Shown one piece after another: positions 30,620 to 39,964 of a stretch of 64,000 bases of DNA. The stretch comes from Geomonas agri (GTDB taxonomy: Bacteria; Desulfobacterota; Desulfuromonadia; Geobacterales; Geobacteraceae): NCBI RefSeq assembly GCF_020179605.1, contig NZ_JAINZO010000001.1, forward strand, positions 124,001 through 188,000, read 5' to 3'. A program made the position numbers and the translations under genes. Within the stretch, counting starts at the first letter, position 1; the number at the start of each line of letters is the position of its first letter. The notes under the pieces are model-generated. The model saw only the letters and a list, made by a program, of their open reading frames with translations, was not told where the DNA came from and searched no databases.

Positions 30620-31987
30620 ATGATTCCTGTATTAAACACTGCCAAAACCCTCACAGAACCGCACCAGCTTGAACTTTTTGGTTACCACTCACTCCATCGG
30701 GGTGGCTTTTTCTCCCTCGTCACCAAAACGAACGTAACACGACAAAAATCCTATCCGATGAATGCCCTTCCTGTCGTTATAAGGTCAGTTAACCCTAAAA
30801 TCGATACCTACCTCTCCCAGGCTGAATTTTTCCGGCCGAATCGGCGAATCGTTAACCTGGCCCACCTTGGTGTTTCGTTCGTCGACCTGGATTCCTACAA
30901 GACGATCACGTACAAGGAAATTTCGTCTGATCAAATGGTCGGAGAATTGCTTCTGCATTGTATTGACTGCGACATACCTATGCCGTCTGTGATTCTATTC
31001 AGTGGGCAAGGTTATTACGCCAAGTGGTTTTACACTAGAGCCATTCCGCGCCAGGCGCTGCCTCGCTGGAACGCCCTACAAAATGAGCTCTGCCAACGAT
31101 TCGTGAAGTTTGGTGCTGATCGGAAAGCGCGAGATGCTTCCAGGATCCTCCGTCTCGAGGGTACCTGTAACACAAAAACGGGTGGCTATTGCCGGGTGAT
31201 CTGGCCTGACGCTGGCAAAGAGCCAATACACTACGATTTCGATGCGCTTTGTGACGCTGTGCTGCCGTTCTCCCGTGACGAACTCACCGACCTGCGTGAC
31301 GAACGTGCTGCAAAAAAAGTCATCAGGGATGCGGAAGTCGCCGCTAGGAGGGCCAGCCTTACCTTGGTCAAGGGGGGTGGCAAGGCAGGAAACCTGCGGC
31401 GGTTTAACCCACTCCAGCTTTCATGGGACCGTTTGGAGGACCTTCGTGCTCTCGCTAAGCTGCGCGGCGGCGTCCAGGTCGGAATGCGTGACGAGTTCCT
31501 TTATCTTGCGACATGTACTCTCGCCCACATTGTCGATCCTGGGACGCTAAAGTTAGAACTGCACCAACTCGCGCATGAGTTTGCGCCGAGTCTCACAATC
31601 TCCGAGGTCGTGGGGTATACCTCAACGGCTGTCAAACGCGCAGAAGACGCTGCCACGGGTTCCAAAATCAATTTTAACGGCAAGCTTGTAGATTCCAGAT
31701 ATAAGTTCCGAAACTCCACGCTGGTTGACCGCCTGGAAATCACGCCAGACGAGGAGCGCCACCTCAAAACCATCATTTCCGAAGCAGAAGCTCGTCGCCG
31801 TGACGCTGCCCGTAAATACGACCTTCGTCATGCAGCCGGCGCGACCACCCGATCCGAATACCTCGCCCAAGCCGAGCGCAACCGAGAAAGGGCCATCATC
31901 CTCCGCAGTCAGGGGCTCAAGATCAAAGTTATTGCGCAGGACCTTAAGGTTAGCGTGAGTGCGGTGGAAAAGTACCTGAAAGCGTAA
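30620..31987 (+). CDS. primase-like replication protein, 455 aa
   Basis: ATG 30620 follows GAGGGAG. The N-terminal 230 residues resemble RepB-like/archaeo-eukaryotic-type primases of mobile elements: VSFVDLDSYKTITYKE, then GYYAKWFYTRAIPRQ, RKARDASRILRLEGTCNTKT and GYCRVIW. The C-terminus has a helix-turn-helix (AIILRSQGLKIKVIAQDLKV, then VSAVEKYLKA). This layout fits a plasmid-type replication initiator with a C-terminal DNA-binding domain. The presence of repeats and an IHF-like gene in the same region supports a replicating or formerly replicating element. The origin it would act on is not settled. Confidence 0.75.
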   Translation: MIPVLNTAKTLTEPHQLELFGYHSLHRGGFFSLVTKTNVTRQKSYPMNALPVVIRSVNPKIDTYLSQAEFFRPNRRIVNLAHLGVSFVDLDSYKTITYKEISSDQMVGELLLHCIDCDIPMPSVILFSGQGYYAKWFYTRAIPRQALPRWNALQNELCQRFVKFGADRKARDASRILRLEGTCNTKTGGYCRVIWPDAGKEPIHYDFDALCDAVLPFSRDELTDLRDERAAKKVIRDAEVAARRASLTLVKGGGKAGNLRRFNPLQLSWDRLEDLRALAKLRGGVQVGMRDEFLYLATCTLAHIVDPGTLKLELHQLAHEFAPSLTISEVVGYTSTAVKRAEDAATGSKINFNGKLVDSRYKFRNSTLVDRLEITPDEERHLKTIISEAEARRRDAARKYDLRHAAGATTRSEYLAQAERNRERAIILRSQGLKIKVIAQDLKVSVSAVEKYLKA

Positions 31988-32069
31988 AAGACAGAAGCAC
32001 AGGGTCCCCACTTATATACATACGGACGGACTTTACGGGGTCATGAATCAGGTTCTGAGGGGCATTCCT

Positions 32070-32693
32070 CTAACCGTCAAAATTAGATAGCTCCCTCTCC
32101 ATGCGGTCTTTGAGAGCCGCTTCTCTTGTTGCACGGGCAGTAGTGATTTCGTCTTTGCTTAATCTCCTGCCTCCAGATTTAGACAACGTTATCTCTCCGG
32201 CGGTCTCGGCAGCATGAGAGGCATACAACCAAAAGCGATTGGTGCAATCTTTCATATAACGTATATTATTGTTAAGGCATCGTATTTCGCCAAGAGTGTC
32301 TGTAAAACGAGTCTTATATTCGCGCACGACCTTCTTAAAGTACCGCTCATCCAAGACGGTAAGGCGCGGTTCCAACCGCGTGAGAATATCTTCGACGCTG
32401 GCTTGTTGATATTCGATAATTTTTTGTCGCGACATCGATTCCATCTGCAACTCAACTATGTAGTTGGACACAAGAAAATAAATCTCTTCACGTCGACGAT
32501 CTTCCCCCCTGATTTTACGGATGATACGACATATGATCTCAGTGCAAACTAGGGATTGATTGATACTTGTATTAGGCATAACTAAGAAGTGAAGCCATGT
32601 GTCAGAAAGGTGCATTGGCAGATAACATTGTGGCTCAGGGATACCCGCCTCGCCTATCTCTTTAAAAAAATCTTCGATTATTTCTGCAAGCAT
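32070..32693 (-). CDS. hypothetical helical protein, 207 aa
   Basis: ATG 32693 follows GGGGGGAG. The product is soluble and helical (MLAEIIEDFFKEIGEAGIPE, then EYQQASVEDILTRLEPRLTV) and basic at its C-terminus (RRLSKDEITTARATREAALK). It converges with the replication gene, with an 82-base gap. I recognise no domain and no motif. Confidence 0.65.
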   Translation of the reverse strand: MLAEIIEDFFKEIGEAGIPEPQCYLPMHLSDTWLHFLVMPNTSINQSLVCTEIICRIIRKIRGEDRRREEIYFLVSNYIVELQMESMSRQKIIEYQQASVEDILTRLEPRLTVLDERYFKKVVREYKTRFTDTLGEIRCLNNNIRYMKDCTNRFWLYASHAAETAGEITLSKSGGRRLSKDEITTARATREAALKDRMERELSNFDG

Positions 32694-32891
32694 GTACTCC
32701 CCCCTCTGTCCCTCGGTTTTCTACCCTTATCGTCCATTATCACCATTTCTTGAAGTGCGCCTGAATTCTGTGAATCGGATTCAAATTCTGACTCAGGATG
32801 GGCACCATCGTTGACCCACCACAACATGCGCTCATCTAGCCAGTTACGCATCAAGCTGGTTACGGTTCAGTGCCTTTGCAGGGTAGATTGG

Positions 32892-33158
32892 TAGCCGGAT
32901 CACAATAGCCTCATCGACGTGATCAACGAGTGCGAGCTGGCGCCTGAGGAAAATCAACTTCTCCTGAATACGCAAGCGGCACACTACTACAACTTCATCC
33001 TGACCAACCTGGGCCAGGGGGGGGGCACGAGGCAAAGATCTCCAACAGCGGCAGACGTAAACGGCTCCGCCAGCGCCTCGGCTCTGCTCGACAAGGGCTC
33101 CCTGAGTGTCGAAGAAGTCCAGGCCGTTAACTCTACTAATGGGATCGTGCTTCAGTAG
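32892..33158 (+). pseudogene. decayed coding remnant in a 590-base gap
   Basis: Between 32694 and 33281 one frame without a proper start reads PDHNSLIDVINECELAPEEN, then LLLNTQAAHYYNFILTNLGQ, with good coding character for about 45 codons. It then runs into a G-rich tract (33010-33018) and low-complexity sequence. A stop lies just upstream. It is probably the remnant of a larger gene. Confidence 0.3.
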
Positions 33159-33225
33159 CGCCTGTTTCCCAGTGGGCTTCAGCGGCTCAGGAAGCCGGGG
33201 GGACAACGGCCGGCACCTTAGAACG

Positions 33226-33262
33226 GAAGATGCCGGCTGCACAGATGGCAGCCGGCATCTTC
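33226..33262. terminator. long perfect hairpin
   Basis: GAAGATGCCGGCTGC, a 7-base loop and GCAGCCGGCATCTTC form a perfect 15-base stem. It lies 18 bases past the stop of a small leftward gene. A clear T run is missing on both sides, so it could be a transcript-stabilising hairpin or a site rather than a terminator. Confidence 0.5.
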
Positions 33263-33280
33263 ATCCTTCTTGGCGTCTTT

Positions 33281-33370
33281 TCAAAGCCACCTAAGCCCCG
33301 TATGGAGCACTGCATCCATGATGCCTTTCCCTTTTTTCATCTTATCCCAGGTGTTTTCGAGATTCTTCAT
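33281..33370 (-). CDS. very small basic protein, 29 aa
   Basis: ATG 33370 follows AGGAGACTAAGGC. The product (MKNLENTWDKMKKGKGIMDA, then VLHTGLRWL) is an amphipathic, basic peptide with a hydrophobic C-terminus. The ribosome site and the strong hairpin after the stop support it as a real small gene. Function unknown. The 33371-33807 stretch upstream holds short frames on both strands that I do not support. Confidence 0.35.
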   Translation of the reverse strand: MKNLENTWDKMKKGKGIMDAVLHTGLRWL

Positions 33371-33807
33371 GCCTTAGTCTCCTGAGTGTGTCCTCCCGCG
33401 CGGCTGGGATTTCGAGCAGGTGCAGAACGAGGAACACTAGGACAGCTGAAGGACTGGAGGTCATGGGGGAGCGTACGTGACTTAGCCACGGTCGCCGGGA
33501 TTGCCCATGGCTGCGGAAGGCTCCCATAGTTCCACCATGGGAGGTATGCCGCCGGGATGAACGCTCACTGGGGGGATGTGTTCGTCTCCGGTATTGTCGT
33601 GGGGCGGCTGATTGACATGCAAGCCGCAGCAGTAATTGACGCTGTGAAGAATCATCATTTCCTGTCGGGGGGGCTGTTCACTTGGTGCTTCGGGAAGCGG
33701 ACTGGCTCGCCCGGGAAATGGAAGATCTGCAGGTTGTTGACTTGCTGGCCAAGGGGAGCTGTTGCTGGCCTCACCAGTAAAGAGAAACAACAGGAAGGGA
33801 GGATTGT

Positions 33808-34038
33808 ATGGGTGAGGAGAGAAATAGACGCGCGGCTGCCGGCCCGCGCTGTAGGGTGTGCCACAGAAGGCTTACCTCCAGTGCCACAATCGCGGCTGGG
33901 ATTGGCAAGCAATGCTCGAGGAAAGAAAGGGGTATCACAAGCAGGTCCCCCAGGCTGAAGATCGGCAGCGCGATGGTAGAAAGCCACCCTGATCAGCTAG
34001 AATTCTCGTTTGCTGAAGTCTATATCAAATCGGATTGA
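33808..34038 (+). CDS. DUF6011-like zinc-finger protein, 76 aa
   Basis: ATG 33808 follows AGGAAGGAGGATTGT. The core CRVCHRRLTSSATIAAGIGK and the following QCSRKE match a small phage/plasmid family in which CxxC(G)RxL is followed by a GIGPxC element. The three or four cysteines probably bind zinc. The remaining C-terminal half (HPDQLEFSFAEVYI) is not recognised. It lies 130 bases before a terminator and ends the plasmid-like block. Confidence 0.65.
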   Translation: MGEERNRRAAAGPRCRVCHRRLTSSATIAAGIGKQCSRKERGITSRSPRLKIGSAMVESHPDQLEFSFAEVYIKSD

Positions 34039-34170
34039 GCTTTGCTCCGGAGCTCTTAAGGGTGCAAGCTTCCGGCGTTGAAGGAGCATCGGCATTGTAA
34101 TTTGGGTTGATGCCGCCAGACTGGAAGACCCAGTATCAAAGTCGATTTGATCTGAGTAAGGGTAGTATCA

Positions 34171-34195
34171 GCTACTTCTAGTAGCGGGTTTTTAT
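34171..34195 (+). terminator. intrinsic terminator
   Basis: GCTACT, a TCT loop, and AGTAGC are followed by GGGTTTTTATT. It lies 133 bases after the zinc-finger gene and 90 bases before the next gene. Confidence 0.6.
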
Positions 34196-34285
34196 TAATG
34201 CATTTTTTGCTTATTGCTGTTATAAAACGTCCGTTGTGGTCCGTTACTGTCGGACATATTTTCTAAACAAAAGGCAGAATGAGCA

Positions 34286-35320
34286 ATGGAGCGTTCCATC
34301 GATGGGTTTGGAGGTGGTGGGCCGGCAGATCTTAAAGGAGACCTGCAACACATCCAGGATGTGTCCCTCGCCATTAAGGCAGATAGGAATTACTGGTTTA
34401 TCAGAACTGACGGTGGGTTCTACTACCGCCTCTTTGTCGAGAAGGGTATCGTGGCCATTGGCTACACCAAAATTCAGGTGCCGGAACCGGCGGACGGGAC
34501 CACGAAAAAAAGTATCCTTGGTGATGTCCTAGAGCAGGTCCGAAAGCGGCATCCAGAAGCGAAGCGGCCTGGGCAGATTGCCAAGCAGGTCATGACCTTC
34601 ACAAACCTTATACAGGCGGGAGATGTCGTCATCATCCCAGGAGTTAACTCCACAGTATTAAGTTTCGGCATCGTCGTTGATGATTTGGTTGAGGACGCTG
34701 TGATCCGCGAAGGTGACGATGCTTTTGAGCTTCGCACCAGGAAGGTCCACTGGGTTAAGTCGATACCCAAGCGAGCCCTAAATCCTTACCTCTACAGCAT
34801 GTTCTTTGCTCACCAGACGATCTCCAACGGGAACGAATACGGCAAGTATATCGATAACACGCTCAGCGACTTTTTCGTAAAAGACGGGAAGGCCCATCTG
34901 CAGCTCCAGGTTGAAAAGAGCGACGACATCAATGCCCGGGCACTCTTCCAGGCGTGCCTCGACCTTTTGAACCTCACGGATGATTGTCTCCAGTATGTGG
35001 GGCTTCCGGAGCGTACGGACAATGTTGAAGTGAAGGTCAACATAAATTCCCCTGGAACCGTAGACTTTATGGCCCACAGTTTCAACGCCATTGCGGTTCT
35101 GGGCATCCTGATTTTTGCCGTGACTGGTGCTAATTTCAGCCTAAAAATCGGCGGAAGTGTGGTAGAGTTTAAGACCGAGGGATTGATTTCTAAAGTGAGG
35201 GAGTTCCTTGCTCAAAGGAGTAAAAACCAAGCCCTCGACGCAATGGTGAAAGAACTTCAGTCGTTAGAGATGAAGAGCCCGAAGGATATCGTTGAGGTCA
35301 TCAAAAAAGTGGTGAAATGA
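34286..35320 (+). CDS. unknown protein with PUA/EVE-like front and membrane segment, 344 aa
   Basis: Residues 25-155 (NYWFIRTDGGFYYRLFVEKG, VAIGYTKI, then TFTNLIQAGDVVIIPGVNST and SFGIVVDD) follow the beta-barrel pattern of PUA/EVE-type or restriction-associated sensor domains. About residues 268-290 (FNAIAVLGILIFAVTGANFS) form a likely membrane helix. The last 50 residues form a charged helix. It overlaps the next gene by ATGA, so the pair is co-translated. A sensor-plus-membrane unit of this kind fits accessory defence genes, but no known system matches. The start is ATG 34286 with a weak AAGG upstream. Confidence 0.7.
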   Translation: MERSIDGFGGGGPADLKGDLQHIQDVSLAIKADRNYWFIRTDGGFYYRLFVEKGIVAIGYTKIQVPEPADGTTKKSILGDVLEQVRKRHPEAKRPGQIAKQVMTFTNLIQAGDVVIIPGVNSTVLSFGIVVDDLVEDAVIREGDDAFELRTRKVHWVKSIPKRALNPYLYSMFFAHQTISNGNEYGKYIDNTLSDFFVKDGKAHLQLQVEKSDDINARALFQACLDLLNLTDDCLQYVGLPERTDNVEVKVNINSPGTVDFMAHSFNAIAVLGILIFAVTGANFSLKIGGSVVEFKTEGLISKVREFLAQRSKNQALDAMVKELQSLEMKSPKDIVEVIKKVVK

Positions 35321-35532
35321 GCATGGCCTTTTCAGACATTATGGCAAAAATCGGTATGTCGATGGCCTATTACGGGAGCTTTGGGGCAGCTGCTTCCTTC
35401 TTCGCCAAAATAATACCGAACGAGGTGATTGGGGGGGCAGTGGTTCTGTCATCCTTATGCCTTGCGTACATCCTCAAAAGGACCCTGCACATTACATTCA
35501 TCGGTTCAGGGATGAACCGGCAGACACACTAA
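35317..35532 (+). CDS. small membrane protein, 71 aa
   Basis: The start overlaps the stop of 34286-35320 (ATGA). The product has two membrane helices: MAYYGSFGAAASFFAKII and IGGAVVLSSLCLAYIL. A short basic C-terminus follows. It is probably the membrane partner of the upstream protein. It is the last gene of the accessory region. No family is recognised. Confidence 0.65.
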   Translation: MSMAFSDIMAKIGMSMAYYGSFGAAASFFAKIIPNEVIGGAVVLSSLCLAYILKRTLHITFIGSGMNRQTH

Positions 35533-35654
35533 TGCTTTGATGGTGTTTTTGGTGGTATCACGAACAACTAAATATGTAAAAACGTTAAAAGTTGAGGTGT
35601 TATCTAGTTAGTGTGATACCCCTCTCTGCACCATATTGAAATTTTTAGGTAAAG

Positions 35655-35698
35655 AAGCGGGATTGGTCTTATGGCTAATTCCGCTTTTCCGTTTTTTG
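35655..35698 (+). terminator. intrinsic terminator
   Basis: AAGCGGGATTGG and CTAATTCCGCTT pair around an 8-base loop and are followed by TTCCGTTTTTT. It ends the preceding unit. The rest of 35533-35936 holds the promoter region of the NO reductase; no clear regulator site is seen. Confidence 0.65.
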
Positions 35699-35936
35699 GA
35701 TGAGTGCCCACGCACGGCGCTACCCGCTGCGCTCACCCAATGCTGTGATCGTGGATAACGGTTCCGGTAGTGGGCGCATCCTCCCCTCATGTTTGACACA
35801 CGAAGAGAGACTGATACATTCTTCGTTGTGGTAATTCGAACACCCCTCCTCCAAATCCCCTAATAACAGTACAGCCTCGTGCAGAGTCATGAAGTGTTGA
35901 ACCGGTTGTCGTTAAAACATAGTAATGGAGGTTTCC

Positions 35937-38192
35937 ATGAACGTGCGCGATAAAAACTTGGTTCTCTCACCCCGGTGGCTAGTGACTGCAGTGGTCACTT
36001 TCCTCTTCGGATTTTCCGTGATGGGCTACCTCGCCTACCGCAACGCCTACGAGGGGCCGCCGGTCCCGCGGGAGGTGCGGGTGACGGACGGCACGGTGCT
36101 CTACACCGGCGACGATGTCATGGCCGGACAGCAGATCTTCCAGAAGCTGGGGCTCATGCAGTACGGGACCATTTTCGGCCACGGCGCATACCTGGGCCCG
36201 GACTTTACCGCCCAATACCTGCACTTAAGCGGCGAGAAGCAGGTGGGGTACTATGCGGGGCAAGGACTTTCCGCAGCGGATGCGGCAGCCAAGGTGCGCA
36301 CCGAGTTCAGGGGTAACAGCTACGTCCCGGAAAGCGGCCAGCTTACCTTTTCTCCTGCCAGGGCACGCGCGCACTCGGAACTCATCGACTACTACCGCGG
36401 CTGGTTTGGACCGCTGCAGACCCAGCAGGGTTTGAAGCGTCCTTACCTGAGCGACCCGGAGGAAATCAGGAAGCTCACGGCCTATTTCTCTTGGGCCGCC
36501 TGGACCAGCACCGCACAGCGCCCCGGCACCGAACACTCCTATACCAACAACTGGCCCCCGGATGATCTTGCCGGCAACCGACCTACATCGGGGGCACTGC
36601 TTTGGAGCGTGCTGAGCCTGATCGCCCTGCTCTGCGGCACCGGTGCCACCCTCTTCGTATTCGGGCGCTACGAGTTCCTGGGGTGGCATACGGCAGACGA
36701 ATATTCGTCGAAGATGGGCGCGCCGGAAAAGGTGCAGCTCACCCCGTCGCAACGCACGGTGGCCTGGTACTTCCTGGTGGTTTCCGGGCTATTCCTCCTG
36801 CAGGGGCTTCTGGGCGGTGTGAACGCCCACTATCACGTCGAGCCGGCAGGTTTTTACGGCTTCTCGCTGGGTGACATCCTGCCGTATAACCTCTCCCGCA
36901 TGTGGCACGTGCAGCTCGCCCTCTTCTTCGTGGCCTCGAGCTTTCTCGCCATGGGGATCTTCCTGACCCCCATGATCGCGGGAAAGGAGCCGCCGCATCA
37001 GGAGAAACTGGCACTCGTCCTTTTGGGTGCGCTCGTGGTGGTGGTACTGGGGAGCCTCGCCGGGGAGGCGATGAGCCTGAAGGGGATCCTTTCCACTGGC
37101 GGCCCATGGTTCTACGTGGGGTCACAGGGGTGGGAGTACCTTGATCTCGGGCGGTTGTGGCAGATACTGCTGACGGTTGGGATGCTGATCTGGCTGGTGA
37201 TCCTGGTGCGCGGCATGAGGGAACGGCTGCATGGGGAGCATCCGGGAAACATGCCGTGGCTTTTCGTCTACAGCGCCATCTCCATCCCGCTTTTCTACGC
37301 AGCCGGCATGCTGTACGGCAAGACGACCCATTTCAACCAGGTGGAGTTCTGGCGCTTCTGGGTGGTGCACCTGTGGGTGGAGGACTTTCTGGAGCTCTTT
37401 ACCACCATCATGGTTGCCTACGTCTTCATGCTGATGGGGGTGGTGCGCGTGAGGGTCGCCACCACCATCATCTATCTGGACATCATCCTCTACTCCATCG
37501 GCGGGGTGCTCGGCACCATGCATCATCTCTACTTCAGCGGCCAGCCCGAAGTACACATGGCGTTCGGTGCGTTCTTCTCCGCCATGGAGGTCATCCCCCT
37601 GCTGCTTTTGACCTACGAGGCGTGGAAGTTCATGGGCCTTGGTGCTCCGGCCGGTACTTCCATGCTCAGCACCACGGCGGACATGTTCCCGCACAAGTGG
37701 GCGGTGATGTTCCTGATCGCGGTCGGGTTCTGGAACTTCCTGGGCGCGGGGGTGTTCGGCTTCCTGATCAACCTTCCCATCGTGAGCTACTACGAGATCG
37801 GCACCCAGTGGACCGCCAATCATGGCCATGGCGCCATGATGGGGGTGTACGGCATGCTCTCCCTGGGCTTTTTCATGTTCGTGGCGCGTTACTTCGTTCC
37901 ACTTGACCGGGCAAGCAATCGCGCCATGGCCATCGCCTTCTGGTGCACTAACCTGGGGCTCGCCTGCATGCTCTTTCTGAACCTCTTCCCGGTGGGGCTG
38001 CTCCAGTTGAGACAGATCCTCACCACTTCCTACTGGCAGGGGAGGCAGCCGGACTTCTTCACCGATCCCATGGTGCGCGTATTTGAGTGGCTGCGCCTGC
38101 CGGGTGACACCCTCTTCATCATAGGGATCTTGCCGGTGGTCTATCTTGCCGTGCGCATGTTCCTGAACCGGAACCGGCCGCGTGTCATGTAG
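35937..38192 (+). CDS. norZ: quinol-dependent nitric oxide reductase (qNOR)
   Basis: I chose ATG 35937 because GGAGG lies 6 bases before it (an upstream in-frame ATG overlaps it). The 751-residue product fuses a NorC-like N-terminal domain, with one helix and a large periplasmic loop (YTGDDVMAGQQIFQKLGLMQ), to a 12-helix NorB/cytochrome-oxidase-like core. The core shows HLWVEDFLELFTTIMVAYVF, GTMHHLYFSGQP and NHGHGAMMGVYGMLSLGFFM, which carry the His ligands of the haem and non-haem iron. The reaction is 2 NO to N2O with quinol electrons in the inner membrane. It is a single gene, probably for NO detoxification; no other denitrification gene is nearby. Confidence 0.93.
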   Translation: MNVRDKNLVLSPRWLVTAVVTFLFGFSVMGYLAYRNAYEGPPVPREVRVTDGTVLYTGDDVMAGQQIFQKLGLMQYGTIFGHGAYLGPDFTAQYLHLSGEKQVGYYAGQGLSAADAAAKVRTEFRGNSYVPESGQLTFSPARARAHSELIDYYRGWFGPLQTQQGLKRPYLSDPEEIRKLTAYFSWAAWTSTAQRPGTEHSYTNNWPPDDLAGNRPTSGALLWSVLSLIALLCGTGATLFVFGRYEFLGWHTADEYSSKMGAPEKVQLTPSQRTVAWYFLVVSGLFLLQGLLGGVNAHYHVEPAGFYGFSLGDILPYNLSRMWHVQLALFFVASSFLAMGIFLTPMIAGKEPPHQEKLALVLLGALVVVVLGSLAGEAMSLKGILSTGGPWFYVGSQGWEYLDLGRLWQILLTVGMLIWLVILVRGMRERLHGEHPGNMPWLFVYSAISIPLFYAAGMLYGKTTHFNQVEFWRFWVVHLWVEDFLELFTTIMVAYVFMLMGVVRVRVATTIIYLDIILYSIGGVLGTMHHLYFSGQPEVHMAFGAFFSAMEVIPLLLLTYEAWKFMGLGAPAGTSMLSTTADMFPHKWAVMFLIAVGFWNFLGAGVFGFLINLPIVSYYEIGTQWTANHGHGAMMGVYGMLSLGFFMFVARYFVPLDRASNRAMAIAFWCTNLGLACMLFLNLFPVGLLQLRQILTTSYWQGRQPDFFTDPMVRVFEWLRLPGDTLFIIGILPVVYLAVRMFLNRNRPRVM

Positions 38193-38343
38193 GCATCGCG
38201 GTAGCGGCTCGTAGCTCTACTAGTGAAATCATGGGACATTTGTGAATTGTTTCGTGGACAGACGTCGTTGATGGAGGCGTTAAAAAGGAAAGGCAAAGCC
38301 CCATAAAGTTCAAGTCCCCTCTTTTGCACTACCTACCATCCAC

Positions 38344-38374
38344 AAAGGGCCGCCCGGTATCGGGCGGCCCTTTT
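38344..38374. terminator. intrinsic terminator
   Basis: AAAGGGCCGCCCG, GTAT loop, CGGGCGGCCCTTTT: a perfect 13-base stem with a T tail, 150 bases past the qNOR stop. Confidence 0.85.
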
Positions 38375-38471
38375 GCGTTGTCTGTTCTTGTCATCGCCCT
38401 ATCTGCAAGCAGGTCCGAAAATAGCCGGTTTTTTGCGAGCGGATGTTGTATCTTGCTACAAGAGGTGGCGT

Positions 38472-39935
38472 ATGGCACAGCATGAAGAACGGATATGGTA
38501 TGCAGCACTGAAGGCGAAGGACGCGAGGTTCGACGGACACTTTTTCGTCGGGGTCTCCTCGACGGGCATCTATTGCCGGCCGATCTGCAGGGCGAAACTC
38601 CCCAAGCCGGAAAACTGTACCTTTTACACGACGGCTGCCGCTGCGGAGCAGGCGGGTTTCCGTCCCTGCCTTTTGTGCCGGCCGGAACGCGCCCCGGGGA
38701 CCGCTCCGGTCGATGCCACTCTCGCCCTGGTCCATCGCGCCAAGGTACTGCTGGAAGAAAACTGCGGCAGCGGGGTGAGCGTCGAGGCAATCGCCGAGCA
38801 ACTCGGCTGTACCGACCGTCACATGCGCCGTGTTTTTTCGGCCGCCTACAACGTCACTCCTGTTCAATACCTGCAAACCTGCCGGTTGCTGCTGGCTAAA
38901 AGCCTGCTTACCGATACCGACCTTTCGGTCATCGACGTGGCGATGGCGGCCGGTTTCGGCAGCTTGCGGCGCTTCAACGACCTCTTCAAGACGAGGTACC
39001 GCATGGCGCCCACGGCCTTTCGCCGGCAATCCCCCACTACCAAAAGCCGGGATAACGCCATCGTGCTCGCCTTGGGGTATCGTCCTCCCTACCAGTGGCG
39101 GCAGATGCTGGACTTTCTCGCCCAGCGCGCCATTGCCGGGGTGGAGACGGTAATCGACGGCGCATACGTGCGCACGGTGCATCTCGTCAGCGCAGAGAAG
39201 GGGCACGTGTTTGGCTGGGTACGGGTGGGGCACCGGCCGGAAAGCAACGTGCTGACGGTAACGGTGGACGGCGCGCTGCTGCCGGTACTGACCCAAGTGC
39301 TGACCCGGATCCGGCACCTCTTCGATCTGTTTTGCGATCCCGATGCGGTGTATGAAGTCCTTGCCGCAATGAACACCATTAGCCCCAACCTGTGCACGCC
39401 GGGAACCCGCCTGCCCGGTTGTTTCGATCCCTTCGAGATGGCGGTGCGGGCGGTGCTGGGACAGCAGATTACCGTGAAGGCGGCCCGCACCCTGGCTGCC
39501 AGGCTGGTCTCCGCCCACGGCACCCCCGTGGCGACCGGTATCGAGGGGCTCACCCACGCTTTCCCGTCACCGCAACAGGTCATCGCGCTGGATGGCCCCA
39601 TCGACGGTCATCTCGGCCCCCTCGGCATCACCGGGGCACGGGCGCGCACCATCCTCGAGTTGGCGCAGGCCATGGTGTGGGAAAAGATAAATTTCAACTT
39701 CGGCGCCGAACCGCACACGGAGCTGAAAAAGCTGATGGCGATTCCCGGCATCGGCCCCTGGACCGCGCAGTACATCGCCATGCGAGCCATGGGATGGCCC
39801 GATGCCTTTCCCGACACCGATTTCGGGGTCAAAAAGGCATTGGCGCCGCGCACTGCAAAGGAAATATCGGCCTTGGCCGAAACGTGGCGCCCCTGGCGCA
39901 GTTATGCAACGGTTAATTTATGGAACTCGCTGTAA
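38472..39935 (+). CDS. alkA: Ada-AlkA bifunctional alkylation-repair protein
   Basis: ATG 38472 follows AAGAGGTGG. Residues 20-75 hold the Ada methyl-phosphotriester zinc domain (GIYCRPICRAK and CLLCRPE supply four Cys). An AraC-type helix-turn-helix follows (VSVEAIAEQLGCTDRHMRRV), and the C-terminal half is an AlkA-type 3-methyladenine glycosylase with helix-hairpin-helix KKLMAIPGIGPWTAQYIAMR and the catalytic Asp in PDTDFGV. The protein would sense methylated DNA and excise alkylated bases in the cytoplasm. It lies 29 bases upstream of ogt in the same operon, together an adaptive-response-like unit. Confidence 0.92.
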   Translation: MAQHEERIWYAALKAKDARFDGHFFVGVSSTGIYCRPICRAKLPKPENCTFYTTAAAAEQAGFRPCLLCRPERAPGTAPVDATLALVHRAKVLLEENCGSGVSVEAIAEQLGCTDRHMRRVFSAAYNVTPVQYLQTCRLLLAKSLLTDTDLSVIDVAMAAGFGSLRRFNDLFKTRYRMAPTAFRRQSPTTKSRDNAIVLALGYRPPYQWRQMLDFLAQRAIAGVETVIDGAYVRTVHLVSAEKGHVFGWVRVGHRPESNVLTVTVDGALLPVLTQVLTRIRHLFDLFCDPDAVYEVLAAMNTISPNLCTPGTRLPGCFDPFEMAVRAVLGQQITVKAARTLAARLVSAHGTPVATGIEGLTHAFPSPQQVIALDGPIDGHLGPLGITGARARTILELAQAMVWEKINFNFGAEPHTELKKLMAIPGIGPWTAQYIAMRAMGWPDAFPDTDFGVKKALAPRTAKEISALAETWRPWRSYATVNLWNSL

Positions 39936-39964
39936 GCGCACCAGACGGTGCAGGAGGTGGATAG

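Noticed and set aside
33482-33958. Opposed short frames (leftward MILHSVNYCCGL..., rightward MNAHWGDVFVSG...)
   Set aside because: They overlap each other, neither has a convincing ribosome site or a known family, and both change character within 50 codons.
35820-35930. FNR, NorR or HcpR operator upstream of the NO reductase
   Set aside because: AACCGGTT near 35901 is the only symmetry and does not match these regulators' consensus well enough.
38391-39557. 388-residue leftward frame opposite the Ada-AlkA gene
   Set aside because: It is a shadow frame of a well-conserved gene in GC-rich DNA, without a start signal.
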